Of a DNA stretch of 23,126 nucleotides, positions 15,012 through 23,126 are shown piece by piece. This stretch comes from Desulfobulbaceae bacterium (GTDB lineage: Bacteria > Desulfobacterota > Desulfobulbia > Desulfobulbales > SURF-16): positions 1 to 23,126 of the forward strand of contig JALNXE010000069.1 of NCBI GenBank assembly GCA_023230525.1, read 5' to 3'. The notes under the pieces are model-generated. The model made no database searches. It was not told where the DNA came from and worked only from the letters and a program-made list of their open reading frames with translations. Position 1 is the stretch's first letter; every line of letters begins with the position of its first letter. The translations under genes and the position numbers were made by a program.

Positions 15012-15524
15012 ATGCTCAGCAAAAAACTTCAGGATGCCTTCAACGAACAGATGAAGAATGAATTTTATTCTGCCTATCTCTACATGGCCATGGCCGGCTA
15101 TTTCCAGTCAGAGGATCTGCCCGGTTTCGCCTCCTGGATGCGGGTGCAGGCCCTGGAGGAGATGACCCACGGCGAAAGATTCTTCAACTTCACCTGCAAC
15201 ACCGGCGGCCGCACCAATCTGCTGCCCATCGAGGGCCCGCCCAATGATTTCAAATCAGCCATTGAGGTCTTTGACCAGGGCCTGGCCCATGAAAAATTTG
15301 TCACGTCACGCATCGGCAATCTCATGGACATGGCGATCCAGGAAAGGGATCATGCGGCCCAGATCGTTCTGCAGTGGTTTGTCACCGAACAGGTGGAGGA
15401 AGAGGCCAGTTTTTCCCTGATCCTCAAGAAACTGAAACGGGTGGAAGGCGACGGCAGGGGCCTGCTGCTGCTTGATCAGGAACTCGGCCAGCGGGTCTTT
15501 GTCCCCCCGGCCCAGCCGGTTTGA
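15012..15524 (+). CDS. ftnA: Bacterial non-haem ferritin
   Basis: 170 residues, a normal ferritin length. It oxidises Fe(II) and stores iron as a mineral inside a 24-subunit cytoplasmic shell. Visible landmarks are the N-terminal helix LQDAFNEQMKNEFYSAYLYMAMAGYF, whose glutamate (E17) is the first iron ligand, and ALEEMTHGERF, with E50 and H53. LAHEKF (E94) and FVTEQVEEEASF follow, with the C-site glutamine and glutamates. The ferroxidase centre therefore appears complete, and no haem-ligand methionine pattern of bacterioferritin stands out. A strong ribosome-binding site, AAGGAGG, lies seven bases before the ATG. The downstream acvB-like frame starts within or just after its stop, so the two are probably co-transcribed, though no functional link is obvious. 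Confidence 0.93.
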   Translation: MLSKKLQDAFNEQMKNEFYSAYLYMAMAGYFQSEDLPGFASWMRVQALEEMTHGERFFNFTCNTGGRTNLLPIEGPPNDFKSAIEVFDQGLAHEKFVTSRIGNLMDMAIQERDHAAQIVLQWFVTEQVEEEASFSLILKKLKRVEGDGRGLLLLDQELGQRVFVPPAQPV

Positions 15525-15544
15525 GGCGCGGTAAGACGGTGGTG

Positions 15545-17038
15545 ATGGCAATGCGCATTTCCGCTTCTCCTGCAAAATCGACCTGGCCGCCCGGGAAAAC
15601 AGCAGGCATAATCGCCCTGGCCTTTCTCCTGCCGCTGCTTGCCTGCCTGAGGGTTTGCGCCGCTGATATTACGAAAATAGCCTACGGCCGTTTTGGCGAG
15701 GTCACCGTCTACCGGCAGGTCCGGGATCCCAGGAATGTCGTCCTTTTTGTCTCCGGCGACGGCGGTTGGAACTCCGGCGTGATCGACATGGCGCAATCCC
15801 TGGTTGCTCTTGACTCGGTGGTGATTGGCATTGACATTGTCCATTACCTCCGCGAGCTTGCCGGGTCAGGGGAAAGCTGCACTTACAGCGCGGCTGATTT
15901 CGAGAACCTCAGCCATTTTATCCAGAAAAAAATCGGCCTGCCCCGCTATATTCCCCCGGTGCTGGTCGGCTATTCCTCCGGGGCAACGCTGGTTTACGCC
16001 GTGCTGGTCCAGGCCCCGGCAGGCACCTACCAAGGGGCCCTCAGCCTGGGCTTCTGCCCCGATCTGCCCGTCAACAAACCCTTCTGCCCCGGCTCCGCCG
16101 ACCTGCAATGCGAGCCGGGGCAGAAGGGCAAAGGTTACATTCTGCTGCCCGCCCGGCAACTCAAAGCCAGATGGATTACCCTGCAGGGGGATATCGATCA
16201 GGTGTGCGACCCGGCGACAACGGAAAAATTCGTCAGCCGGATCAGCACCGCCTCCATCGTCAAGCTGCCCAAGGTTGGCCATGGCTTTGCCGTGCAGAAG
16301 AACTGGCTGCCCCAGTTCAAACAGGCCTTTGCCGAACTGCATGATGACCAGGGTGAGGCCCGGGAGCCACCAGGGCTGCGGCCGGACATCTCCGATCTGC
16401 CTGTCCATGAGGTTCCTGCGGCCGGCGGGCCGGGCTCTACAATGGCGGTCATCTACACCGGAGACGGGGGCTGGGCCGGCATAGACCGGGAACTGGCCCG
16501 GGCCCTGTCCGCGGCGGGCCTGTCCGTGGTAGGTCTTGACACGCTGCAATATTTCTGGACCCCCCGCACCCCGGAAAATGCGGCACGGGACTTGGAGCGG
16601 CTGCTTACGTATTACCAGGACACCTGGCACTATGACAACGTCGTACTCATCGGTTATTCCCTGGGCGCCGAGGTCCTGCCTTTTCTGGCCGACCGGCTGG
16701 CAGCCCCGTGGCGCCACAAAATCCGCCTGATCGGCCTTCTCAGTCCCGGCGACGCGGCAAGCTTTGAATTTCATCTGAGCGACTGGCTGGGCGGAGAAAA
16801 CAGCAGCGAGGCAAAACCGGTCAAACCGGAAATCGAAAAGCTGTATGGTGACCACCTCATCTGCTTTTACGGCAGTGATGAAAAAGATGCCCTATGCCGG
16901 AAACTGGACGGCACCAGGGTAAAAATCATCGCCCTGCCGGGCGGGCATCACTTCGGCGGCAAATATGACCTCATTGCCGGCCACCTGCTGCGCGCCCTGG
17001 AAGAACAGGAAAAGCTTGTCCGGGAAACGATGCCATGA
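15545..17038 (+). CDS. acvB: AcvB/VirJ-family periplasmic serine hydrolase (aminoacyl-phosphatidylglycerol hydrolase candidate)
   Basis: About 497 residues from the ATG at 15545. A signal peptide (hydrophobic GIIALAFLLPLLACLRVCA, then ADIT) sends it to the periplasm. There are two alpha/beta-hydrolase halves. The first has FVSGDGGW and the nucleophile GYSSG (S144). The second, VirJ-like, has IYTGDGGWAG, GYSLG (S372) and a late histidine in LPGGHHFGG. This two-part form is AcvB; VirJ has only the second. AcvB of Agrobacterium hydrolyses lysyl-phosphatidylglycerol, and mprF/lpiA, the gene for the synthase, is the convergent neighbour here, which supports the call. The frame opens at a TTG (15521) overlapping the ferritin stop; an ATG at 15551 has GGTGAT just upstream. 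The exact start within 15521-15551 is uncertain. Confidence 0.85.
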   Translation: MAMRISASPAKSTWPPGKTAGIIALAFLLPLLACLRVCAADITKIAYGRFGEVTVYRQVRDPRNVVLFVSGDGGWNSGVIDMAQSLVALDSVVIGIDIVHYLRELAGSGESCTYSAADFENLSHFIQKKIGLPRYIPPVLVGYSSGATLVYAVLVQAPAGTYQGALSLGFCPDLPVNKPFCPGSADLQCEPGQKGKGYILLPARQLKARWITLQGDIDQVCDPATTEKFVSRISTASIVKLPKVGHGFAVQKNWLPQFKQAFAELHDDQGEAREPPGLRPDISDLPVHEVPAAGGPGSTMAVIYTGDGGWAGIDRELARALSAAGLSVVGLDTLQYFWTPRTPENAARDLERLLTYYQDTWHYDNVVLIGYSLGAEVLPFLADRLAAPWRHKIRLIGLLSPGDAASFEFHLSDWLGGENSSEAKPVKPEIEKLYGDHLICFYGSDEKDALCRKLDGTRVKIIALPGGHHFGGKYDLIAGHLLRALEEQEKLVRETMP

Positions 17039-17054
17039 AGCGGACCGGGAATCC

Positions 17055-19688
17055 TTACTTAGCCAGCACCCCCTTGCTGCCGCCGCTGATCAGCGAGGTG
17101 AGATTGGCAACAATAACCGGCAGATGCAGGCCGGCTGGAAATACCAGATAGCGGGGTTCCCAGACCGGGTCGAATTTGTCCTTGTATTCGCGCAGTCCCC
17201 GGAAATTATAAAAATGTTCACCGTGGCGGTAAACAAAGGCGCCGATATTGCTCCACAGGGGGGAGATGCGCCGGTACTCCAGCCCGGCCAGGGGAGCCAT
17301 GCCCAGCCTGAACCACTGGTAACCCTGCTCCCTGCCCCGCAGCATGATCTCGATAAAGAGAAAATCCATGATGCCCTGGGGCGCTTCGGGCAGATAGCGC
17401 ATCAGATCAATGGACAGCTCGTGCAGTTCCGCGCCGGGCCAGAGATTGGCAAAGGCGAGCATTCTGCCCTCCTTGCGCACGAAAGCCACCGGAAAATGGG
17501 ACAGGTAGCTTTCCGCGAAAAAACCCAGGGAAAACCCTTTTTCCTGGGTTTTTTTATTGGCCAGCCAGGCCTCGGATACGGCTTTCAGCTCAGGCAGCAA
17601 TGGCCCGACCCCTTCCGCGGGCACGACCTCGAAAACATACCCCTCCTTGGTGAGCCGGTTGTGGATATAGCGCAGGGTTCGCTTGCGGCTGCCGGCCAGG
17701 GTGAAATCCGCCAGGGGCACCCTGCCCTCCTCGCCGATTTTTATGGCGCTCAGGCCGAGATCGATATATCTGGCCAGATGGGACTTGCCCACCTCATAGA
17801 AAACCGGCCAGCCGCCATAGGTGTCACAGAGACTTCTGAACCGCCAGACCAGTTCATCCGCCTCCTGCTCCGGCCCGATGGGATTGCCCATGACGATCCA
17901 GCTCCTGCCCTTGACCGCATACATGAGGAAGGCCTCCCTGCTGTCGCTGAACAGAAAGGATTTGTCCCCCAGCAGGGCCAGACTGGCGTTGGTATTGGTT
18001 GCCCGCCGGCAGAGCACGGCAACCTGTGCCAGCTCTGCGGCGCTGGGCGCGGCAGGCGGCGGCTGATAGGGGCGGAACAGGCGGACCGCGGCAAAGGCCA
18101 GCATGACCGCCACCGCCCCCACCGTGGCCCGCAGAAACCTGGGGGCATCGCCGTGCAGGGCGAAACTCCACCACAGTTCATTGGCATAGCGGTCGTGGCG
18201 ATAGACAAAAAAACCGAGCCAGATGCTGCCGCACAGGACAATAAACATCGCGGCCAGCCAGCCGGGTGAAAAAGGCTCGGCAAAAAAGGAGGTGCGCCGG
18301 TAAAACTGGGACCTGCTGCTGTACAGGGCAAAAAGCATGGCCGACAGCCAGGCGGCCTCCTCGTAATCAAGCCCCTTGAGCAGCGAGAACAGGATGCCGG
18401 CAGCGAGCAGGATCAGGGAAAGGAAATAGGCCATATCCAGACGCCGGCGCAGGCCAGCTGCCAGAATCAGCAGTCCCATGCCGGCCACGCTGCCGAAAAA
18501 ATGGGACAGCTCCACCACCGGCAGGGGGACGATTTCCCCCAGCCAGGCAAGACGGGAGCCCGCGGCCGGCATGGTGCCGGAAAAAAGCAGCACCGCGCCG
18601 GCGGCAAAGGTGGCCAGGGCCATGATCTGCGGCACCAGCAGGGAGGTGACCCGGGTCAGGCCCGTGGCCAGCCGGACAAGTCCGCTCCTGCGCCGCTGCA
18701 GCTCCATGCCTCCCAGCAGCAGGGCCGCGATACCCAGGGGCAGCAGATAGTAAATCCCCCGGAACACCAGCAGGGCCGCGATCACCGGCGGGCCGGCGGC
18801 AAAAGGCGCCAGCACCAGCGCCATCAGGGACTCAAAAACCCCCAGCCCGCCGGGTACATTGCTGAGCAGTCCGGCAATCAGCGCCAGCAGATAGAGACCG
18901 ACAAAAACGGCGAACGGCGGTTGACCGGAGGGCGGCAGCAGCACATACAGGGCGGCGCAGACAAACAGCAGATCCACCACGGCCACCGCGATCTGGCCCA
19001 GGGCCAGGGCCGGCCGCGGCAGAAACACCTCCACCCCCTTGATCAGCAGCGGTTTTTTGCTGGTGCAGCAGGCCAGCAGATAGGCCCCAACCATGGCCAG
19101 AAACAGGAGGCCCACCGGCAGAAGCGAGAAACGGTCCGGCAGATGCAGCTCAGGAGGCAGGAACAGGGGTTCCAGCACAAAGGCCCAGCCGCCGAGCCAC
19201 AGAAAGCCGAGCCAGAATGCCACCAGACAGAAACCCATGATCCGGCCCACCTCCTCGCCGGAAAGTCCCCAGCCGCCATACAGGCGGTAACGCACGGTAC
19301 CGCTGGCGATGACGGCCAGACTCCCGGTATTGTTGGCAAAGGCGTAGCTGAGAAAAGAGGTGAGCAGGATTTTGCCGTAGGACAGCGGCTTGCCGATGTA
19401 ACGGCAGGCGAGCAGGTCATAGATGCTGAGCGCCAGATAGCTCAGGCAGGAAAAGGCCAGGCAGAGCAAAAGCTGCGGCGCGCCCATGATGTGGAAGGCA
19501 TTGCTGATCTCGGCTGCATGATAGTGCCGCACGATGCGGTGCAGCATCATGATGGCCAGCAGAAAAAGGATCAGCGCCACCAGCGGGGCGATAACCGTGC
19601 TCATTTTCCGCGCACTGCGGGCGGAAATACCCTGCTCCTTCTGCTTATCTGCTGCCACGGTGCACCTGCCTGCTGCCTTGCGCCACAT
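17055..19688 (-). CDS. mprF: MprF: phosphatidylglycerol aminoacyltransferase/flippase
   Basis: 877 residues, the full length of bifunctional MprF. The N-terminal half is a polytopic flippase (hydrophobic helices from about residue 30 to 530, with the LPG-synthase membrane pattern NNTGSLAVIASGTVRYRLY and SNVPGGLGVFE). The cytoplasmic C-terminal domain (about 545-860, DUF2156/GNAT-like fold) transfers lysine or alanine from aminoacyl-tRNA to phosphatidylglycerol. Landmarks are MGNPIGP (G601), FYEVGKSHLARYIDLGLSAIKIGEEG, GFSLGFF, and the closing FYNFRGLREYKDKFDPVWEPRYL. It lowers the negative surface charge and so confers resistance to cationic peptides and acid. The amino acid used cannot be told from sequence by eye. 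GGGGAGGA lies immediately before the ATG at 19688; a GTG ten codons in, preceded by AGGTG, is an alternative. Its stop is only 16 bp from that of acvB, which faces it. Confidence 0.93.
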   Translation of the reverse strand: MWRKAAGRCTVAADKQKEQGISARSARKMSTVIAPLVALILFLLAIMMLHRIVRHYHAAEISNAFHIMGAPQLLLCLAFSCLSYLALSIYDLLACRYIGKPLSYGKILLTSFLSYAFANNTGSLAVIASGTVRYRLYGGWGLSGEEVGRIMGFCLVAFWLGFLWLGGWAFVLEPLFLPPELHLPDRFSLLPVGLLFLAMVGAYLLACCTSKKPLLIKGVEVFLPRPALALGQIAVAVVDLLFVCAALYVLLPPSGQPPFAVFVGLYLLALIAGLLSNVPGGLGVFESLMALVLAPFAAGPPVIAALLVFRGIYYLLPLGIAALLLGGMELQRRRSGLVRLATGLTRVTSLLVPQIMALATFAAGAVLLFSGTMPAAGSRLAWLGEIVPLPVVELSHFFGSVAGMGLLILAAGLRRRLDMAYFLSLILLAAGILFSLLKGLDYEEAAWLSAMLFALYSSRSQFYRRTSFFAEPFSPGWLAAMFIVLCGSIWLGFFVYRHDRYANELWWSFALHGDAPRFLRATVGAVAVMLAFAAVRLFRPYQPPPAAPSAAELAQVAVLCRRATNTNASLALLGDKSFLFSDSREAFLMYAVKGRSWIVMGNPIGPEQEADELVWRFRSLCDTYGGWPVFYEVGKSHLARYIDLGLSAIKIGEEGRVPLADFTLAGSRKRTLRYIHNRLTKEGYVFEVVPAEGVGPLLPELKAVSEAWLANKKTQEKGFSLGFFAESYLSHFPVAFVRKEGRMLAFANLWPGAELHELSIDLMRYLPEAPQGIMDFLFIEIMLRGREQGYQWFRLGMAPLAGLEYRRISPLWSNIGAFVYRHGEHFYNFRGLREYKDKFDPVWEPRYLVFPAGLHLPVIVANLTSLISGGSKGVLAK

Positions 19689-19765
19689 TTCCTCCCCTGT
19701 CCTGCAGTAACGCCTTCATTTTCAAGAAGAAAAACGCATTTAATTATTTCCTGCCGTCATTTCTG

Positions 19766-19774
19766 TGATATACT
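19766..19774 (+). promoter_or_regulatory. Extended -10 promoter candidate for the SulP gene
   Basis: TGA-TATACT matches an extended -10 element (TGn plus five of six of TATAAT). No good -35 box is seen upstream. The leader would be about 120 bases. Confidence 0.4.
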
Positions 19775-19900
19775 TAACCCGTGAGCCTGTCAAGTCAGGC
19801 ATCATGAAAACAAGCGGATTAGCCGACAGATCAGAGGCCGCTGCTCCCCGTCAATTCGGCAAACATCACTACATAAAGCTCTTTTTATCCGGCTGATGCA

Positions 19901-21688
19901 ATGGAACAAAAATGTTGCCATGCTGACCAGCAAGGCTGGCAGAGTTACTTTCTTCCCTTCCTGAAATGGTGGCCCCGGGTCACCGCCAGAAGCTTCCGCG
20001 CTGATTTCATCGCCGGCATCACCGGCGCCATCGTTGCCCTGCCCCAGGGAGTGGCCTTTGCCACCATCGCCGGCATGCCGCCGGAATACGGTTTATACGC
20101 CGGCATGGTGCCGGCCATTGTGGCCGCGCTTTTCGGCTCATCCTGGCTGCTGGTTTCCGGCCCGACCACCGCGGCCTCCATCGTTCTTTTTTCCTCGCTG
20201 AGCATCCATGCGGCGCCGGGCAGCCCGGAGTACGTGCAGCTTGCCCTGACGCTCACCATGATGGTGGGGCTGATCCAGTTTATCATGGGCCTGGCCCGGT
20301 TCGGCACCCTGGTCAACTTTATTTCCCATTCCGTGGTGGTGGGCTTCACCGCCGGGGCGGCCATCCTCATCGCCTCCAGCCAGTTCAAACATTTCCTGGG
20401 ACTCATCCTGCCCCGGGCCAGACATTTCCATGAAACGGTCTACGGAGTGGTCAGCCACTGGAACGAAATCAACCTCTATGTGGCCGCCGTGGGGGTGATC
20501 ACCCTGATCTCCGGCCTGCTGGTCAGACGTTTATGGCCGCGATTCCCCTACATGATCGTCTCCATGCTGGTGGGCAGCCTTGCCGCCCTGTTCATGACCC
20601 GCACCCTGGGGCCCGAGGTCACCCAGATCGCCTCGGTGGGCGCCCTGCCATCAACCCTGCCGCCGCTGTCGGCCCCGCATTTCACCCTGGCCAATATCAA
20701 GATGCTGGCCCCGGCAGCTGTGGCCACCACCCTGTTCGCCCTGACCGAGGCCGTGTCCATCGCCCGCTCCCTGGCCGACCGCACCGGGCAAAACCTGGAC
20801 TGCAACCAGGAATTCATCGGCCAAGGGCTGTCAAATATCGTCGGCAGCTTTTTCTCGGGCTATGTGGCCACCGGGTCATTCAACCGCAGCGGACTGAACT
20901 ACCAGGCCGGGGCCAAAACCCCCCTGGCCGCCATCTTTGCCGGCGGCCTGCTTATTGTGCTGGTCATCCTGGTCGCCCCCCTGGCCGCCTATCTGCCCAA
21001 CGCGGCCATGGCCGGTATTCTCTTTCTGGTGGCCTGGGGGCTGATCGATTTCCGCCATATCGCCAAGATCCTCAAAACCAGCCGGGTGGAAAGCGTCATC
21101 ATGGGCATCACCTTTTCCGCCACCCTGTTTCTGGAACTGGAGTTCGCCATCCTGTTGGGGGTCATCCTCTCCCTGGTCATGTACCTGAACCGCACCTCCC
21201 ATCCGCGCATTCTCTCGCGGGTGCCGGACCCCCGCCATGATGAACGGCCTTTCGTCACCGATCCGGTGCTGCCGGAGTGTCCGCAGCTGAAAATCGTGCG
21301 CATCGACGGCTCCCTCTATTTCGGGGCGGTGAATCATGTCCGGGAACGGCTGCAGGAAATGCAGTGCGAGAATCCGGAACAGAAACATCTGCTGGTGGTG
21401 GCAAGCGGCATCAATTTCCTCGATATGGGGGGAGCGGAATTTCTTGCTCATCTGGCCAGGGAGAAAGAGGAAGCAGGGGGCAGACTGTACCTCTACGACA
21501 TCAAGGAGGGGATCTGCACCCATTTCAGACTGACCGGTTATCTGTTTGACATCGGCACGGATTATATCTACGAATCCAAGGCAGAGGCCATTGCCGAGAT
21601 TTTCGCCAAACTGGACAAAGAGATCTGCGTCCGCTGCACCAAACGGATTTTTCTCGAATGCCGCACCGTGCCGAAAATCCTCGACTAG
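19901..21688 (+). CDS. SulP-family anion transporter with STAS domain
   Basis: 595 residues. The membrane part (about 30-430) has the SulP pattern: FRADFIAGITGAIVALPQGVAFATIAGMPPEYGLYAG, then SGPTTAAS, and SHSVVVGFTAGAAILIASSQ. Later come NQEFIGQGLSNIVGSFFSGYVATGSFNRSGLN and LPNAAMAGILFLVAWGLID. A cytoplasmic STAS domain follows (about 461-575; IDGSLYFGAVNHV, NFLDMGGAEFL). The family carries sulfate, bicarbonate or related anions in symport or exchange, and the substrate cannot be decided from sequence alone. The tail ICVRCTKRIFLEC has three cysteines after the STAS domain, possibly a metal or redox site. No strong ribosome-binding site precedes the ATG at 19901. It ends 15 bp from the convergent SagB-type gene and diverges from mprF. 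Confidence 0.92.
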   Translation: MEQKCCHADQQGWQSYFLPFLKWWPRVTARSFRADFIAGITGAIVALPQGVAFATIAGMPPEYGLYAGMVPAIVAALFGSSWLLVSGPTTAASIVLFSSLSIHAAPGSPEYVQLALTLTMMVGLIQFIMGLARFGTLVNFISHSVVVGFTAGAAILIASSQFKHFLGLILPRARHFHETVYGVVSHWNEINLYVAAVGVITLISGLLVRRLWPRFPYMIVSMLVGSLAALFMTRTLGPEVTQIASVGALPSTLPPLSAPHFTLANIKMLAPAAVATTLFALTEAVSIARSLADRTGQNLDCNQEFIGQGLSNIVGSFFSGYVATGSFNRSGLNYQAGAKTPLAAIFAGGLLIVLVILVAPLAAYLPNAAMAGILFLVAWGLIDFRHIAKILKTSRVESVIMGITFSATLFLELEFAILLGVILSLVMYLNRTSHPRILSRVPDPRHDERPFVTDPVLPECPQLKIVRIDGSLYFGAVNHVRERLQEMQCENPEQKHLLVVASGINFLDMGGAEFLAHLAREKEEAGGRLYLYDIKEGICTHFRLTGYLFDIGTDYIYESKAEAIAEIFAKLDKEICVRCTKRIFLECRTVPKILD

Positions 21689-21703
21689 ACGCCTCCCGGC
21701 CCA

Positions 21704-22432
21704 TCAGCCCACCGGCGCCAGATAGAGCACACTCTCCTCTACCCCGTCAAGCCCCAGCAGCTCACTGAGTTCATCATCATAGAGCGCCGCCACCGGACAG
21801 CCTTGCCGGCCCAGGGCACCGGCCGCCAGCAGCAGATTCTGGCAGATGTGCCCGGCATCCATACAGATATAGCGCAGGCCCCGCTGACCGTATTTGGCCA
21901 TATTGCGCCGCAGCATTGCCGACCAGATAAAAACCGCGGTGGCCTGGCCGATAAAGGACTGATCCAAAGCAGCCCTGGCCACCAGGGGACCTGCGGCCTG
22001 ATCGGTGAGACGCTCCAGCTGGAAGTTTCTGACGTTGAAATGAAAAAGCCCCGGCGCCAGGCCCTGGATGCGCTCAGCCGCCACATAGGTTTCAATGGGA
22101 TACAGGGCGCCGGCCGAGGGTGCGGTGCGCAGCAGGAAAGGCCCGGCCTGGGCGGTTACCCCCTGGCAGGCCCAGAGCAGCAGCGCCAGGTCCTCAAGAC
22201 TCATGGGGCTGCCGGAGAAGCTGCGCCGGGATCTCCGCTGCTGCAGCAGCTGCCAGAGATCAGCCGTAGGCCTGGCCTGGGCCAACGGCAGCTCAATCTT
22301 TGCCGCGGCCGGATATTCCTTGAAGGCCGGGGCCGGGGCGATGGCCGGTCTTTCTCTCTCCCTGATATTTTTTCTTGTAAACTTAGTGTCATGCAGATAA
22401 AGATATCCCAGGGTTTTGCGTAAATCAGGCAT
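21704..22432 (-). CDS. SagB/ThcOx-type FMN oxidoreductase (nitroreductase fold)
   Basis: 242 residues from the ATG at 22432, which has AAGGA about nine bases upstream. The frame is open to 22624, but the first 64 residues overlap the divergent DUF202 gene and look non-coding. Family landmarks are LWQLLQQRRSRRSFSGSPMSLEDLALLLWACQGVT (FMN-binding arginines) and LRTAPSAGALYPIETYV. RAALDQSFIGQATAVFIWSAMLRRNMAKYGQRGLRYICMDAGHICQNLLLAAGALG and the closing DDELSELLGLDG follow. SagB enzymes oxidise azolines to azoles in RiPP synthesis, but stand-alone copies such as this, with no cyclodehydratase or precursor gene visible, have unknown substrates. It is likely cytoplasmic. Confidence 0.9.
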   Translation of the reverse strand: MPDLRKTLGYLYLHDTKFTRKNIRERERPAIAPAPAFKEYPAAAKIELPLAQARPTADLWQLLQQRRSRRSFSGSPMSLEDLALLLWACQGVTAQAGPFLLRTAPSAGALYPIETYVAAERIQGLAPGLFHFNVRNFQLERLTDQAAGPLVARAALDQSFIGQATAVFIWSAMLRRNMAKYGQRGLRYICMDAGHICQNLLLAAGALGRQGCPVAALYDDELSELLGLDGVEESVLYLAPVG

Positions 22433-22554
22433 GGCTGTTTTCCTTATTTTATATGACCGGGGCGGGCGGGGGAAAATTTTCTGTCCGCCATTGTACCACG
22501 ATCCGCTCCGCCCCAAAAGACTGAGATTCCAAAAACAGGAGGGGTTCACCTTAG

Positions 22555-22926
22555 ATGTCCGAATTGAAAGACCCGAGAGTTCTCTTTGCCGCGGAACGGA
22601 CCCTGCTGTCATGGAACAGGACAAGCTCCTCGCTCATGGCCTTTGGTTTCGTCATCGAACGCTTCGGCCTGTTTCTGCAGATTGCCGCGGGCGAGAGCCT
22701 CAAGACATTCCAGCGGCATTTTTCCTTCTCAGTGGGCATTGCCTTTGTGCTGCTCGCCTCCTTTACGGCCATTTACTCGGTTTTTCAGCATATCAGGATA
22801 CTCAGATCACTCAATCCCGCCGAACTGCCGCCCGGCTACAACCCCCATATCGGCATCATTACCAACGGCGTGCTGGGCACCCTGGGTCTGGTATTGACGG
22901 CATATCTGTTCCGGGAGTTCCTGTAG
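22555..22926 (+). CDS. DUF202 (YidH-type) small membrane protein
   Basis: 123 residues. It starts with the family signature DPRVLFAAERTLLSWNRTSSSLMAFGFVIERFG, including the AxERTxLxWxRT motif on the cytoplasmic side. Three transmembrane helices follow (about 24-42, 57-77 and 101-120). The function of DUF202 proteins is not established. AGGAGG lies about a dozen bases before the ATG, a little far but clear. The gene diverges from the SagB-type gene and is followed by non-coding DNA with a dispersed repeat. Confidence 0.9.
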   Translation: MSELKDPRVLFAAERTLLSWNRTSSSLMAFGFVIERFGLFLQIAAGESLKTFQRHFSFSVGIAFVLLASFTAIYSVFQHIRILRSLNPAELPPGYNPHIGIITNGVLGTLGLVLTAYLFREFL

Positions 22927-23048
22927 TTTTATCACCTTCAGGGCCGCAATCTCCACCGGCGGCATTTCAGTAATTATTCAACTTTCGAGTTGTGGTAACA
23001 TGGTGAAATTCAATTGATCCCCTCATGGTCACCGCAGCTTGTTTCCAG

Positions 23049-23113
23049 AGAATTCAGCAGCCAGAAATCAGGAGCCAGAATAAAACGTAATAAAATCAAC
23101 CATTCTGAATTCT
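23049..23113. repeat. Dispersed palindromic intergenic repeat, copy 2
   Basis: The copy is bounded by AGAATTCAG (23049-23057) and CTGAATTCT (23105-23113), a perfect 9 bp inverted repeat 65 bp across. It carries GGAGCCAGAATAAAACGTAA and the 17 nt core at 23078-23094 that is the reverse complement of 310-326. GGAGACAG-like motifs follow to the window end. It is opposite in orientation to copy 1 and about the same size. Confidence 0.6.
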
Positions 23114-23126
23114 GTCTCCTGTCTCC

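Noticed and set aside
15866..16855. 329-residue frame antisense to acvB
   Set aside because: No domain or start signal; acvB has a signal peptide and two hydrolase motifs.
16965..19784. Long frames (434 and 427 residues) antisense to mprF
   Set aside because: Composition rich in G, Q, H and P with no domains; mprF on the other strand is full length and well matched.
22433..22624. N-terminal extension of the SagB-type gene to 22624
   Set aside because: Overlaps the DUF202 gene and has no family match; the ATG at 22432 has a ribosome-binding site and fits the family start.

Overview
This 23.1 kb window is chromosomal-looking, moderately GC-rich DNA packed with single genes, many in tight convergent pairs. 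The mix suggests a Gram-negative deltaproteobacterium (Desulfobacterota, perhaps Desulfobulbales-like). The clues are a c-type-haem chemoreceptor, a cNMP-binding/PATAN (DUF4388) protein, a B12-type radical SAM protein, a SulP transporter with a cysteine-rich tail, and short intergenic repeats. That placement is inference. I see no rRNA, tRNA, CRISPR array, transposase or phage gene.

Layout. Left end (1-1887): a truncated CBS-domain gene, a ~66 bp dispersed repeat, and a class II histone-deacetylase-like hydrolase gene with its own promoter and a palindrome. 1888-4251: a B12-type radical SAM protein that carries an FKBP/trigger-factor-like domain and helical repeats. 4309-7249: a chemoreceptor with a haem-binding CxxCH sensor, and a membrane diguanylate cyclase. 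7276-9381: a membrane-anchored protein whose N-terminus looks like a ubiquitin-conjugating (E2) enzyme with its active-site cysteine. 9675-14523: a cNMP-binding/PATAN regulator, a small Pro/Ala-rich lipoprotein candidate, an unusual soluble ClpB-FtsH hybrid protease and a PilZ protein. 15012-19688: ferritin, an AcvB-type lipid hydrolase and, convergent to it, MprF (aminoacyl-phosphatidylglycerol synthase/flippase). 19901-22926: SulP anion transporter, SagB-type oxidoreductase and a DUF202 membrane protein. A second repeat copy lies at the right end.

How the genes may work together. AcvB and MprF form a recognised functional pair: MprF makes and flips aminoacylated phosphatidylglycerol, and AcvB hydrolyses it on the periplasmic side. 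The GGDEF protein could supply c-di-GMP that the PilZ protein reads; PilZ lies directly upstream of the ClpB-FtsH hybrid on the same strand.

The most unusual content is three proteins: the E2-TM-repeat protein with no visible E1, ubiquitin-like or deubiquitinase partner; the hybrid protease, in which both AAA modules lack the Walker B glutamate while the zinc protease site is intact; and the radical SAM-FKBP fusion. Whether any of them act together cannot be decided from this window alone.
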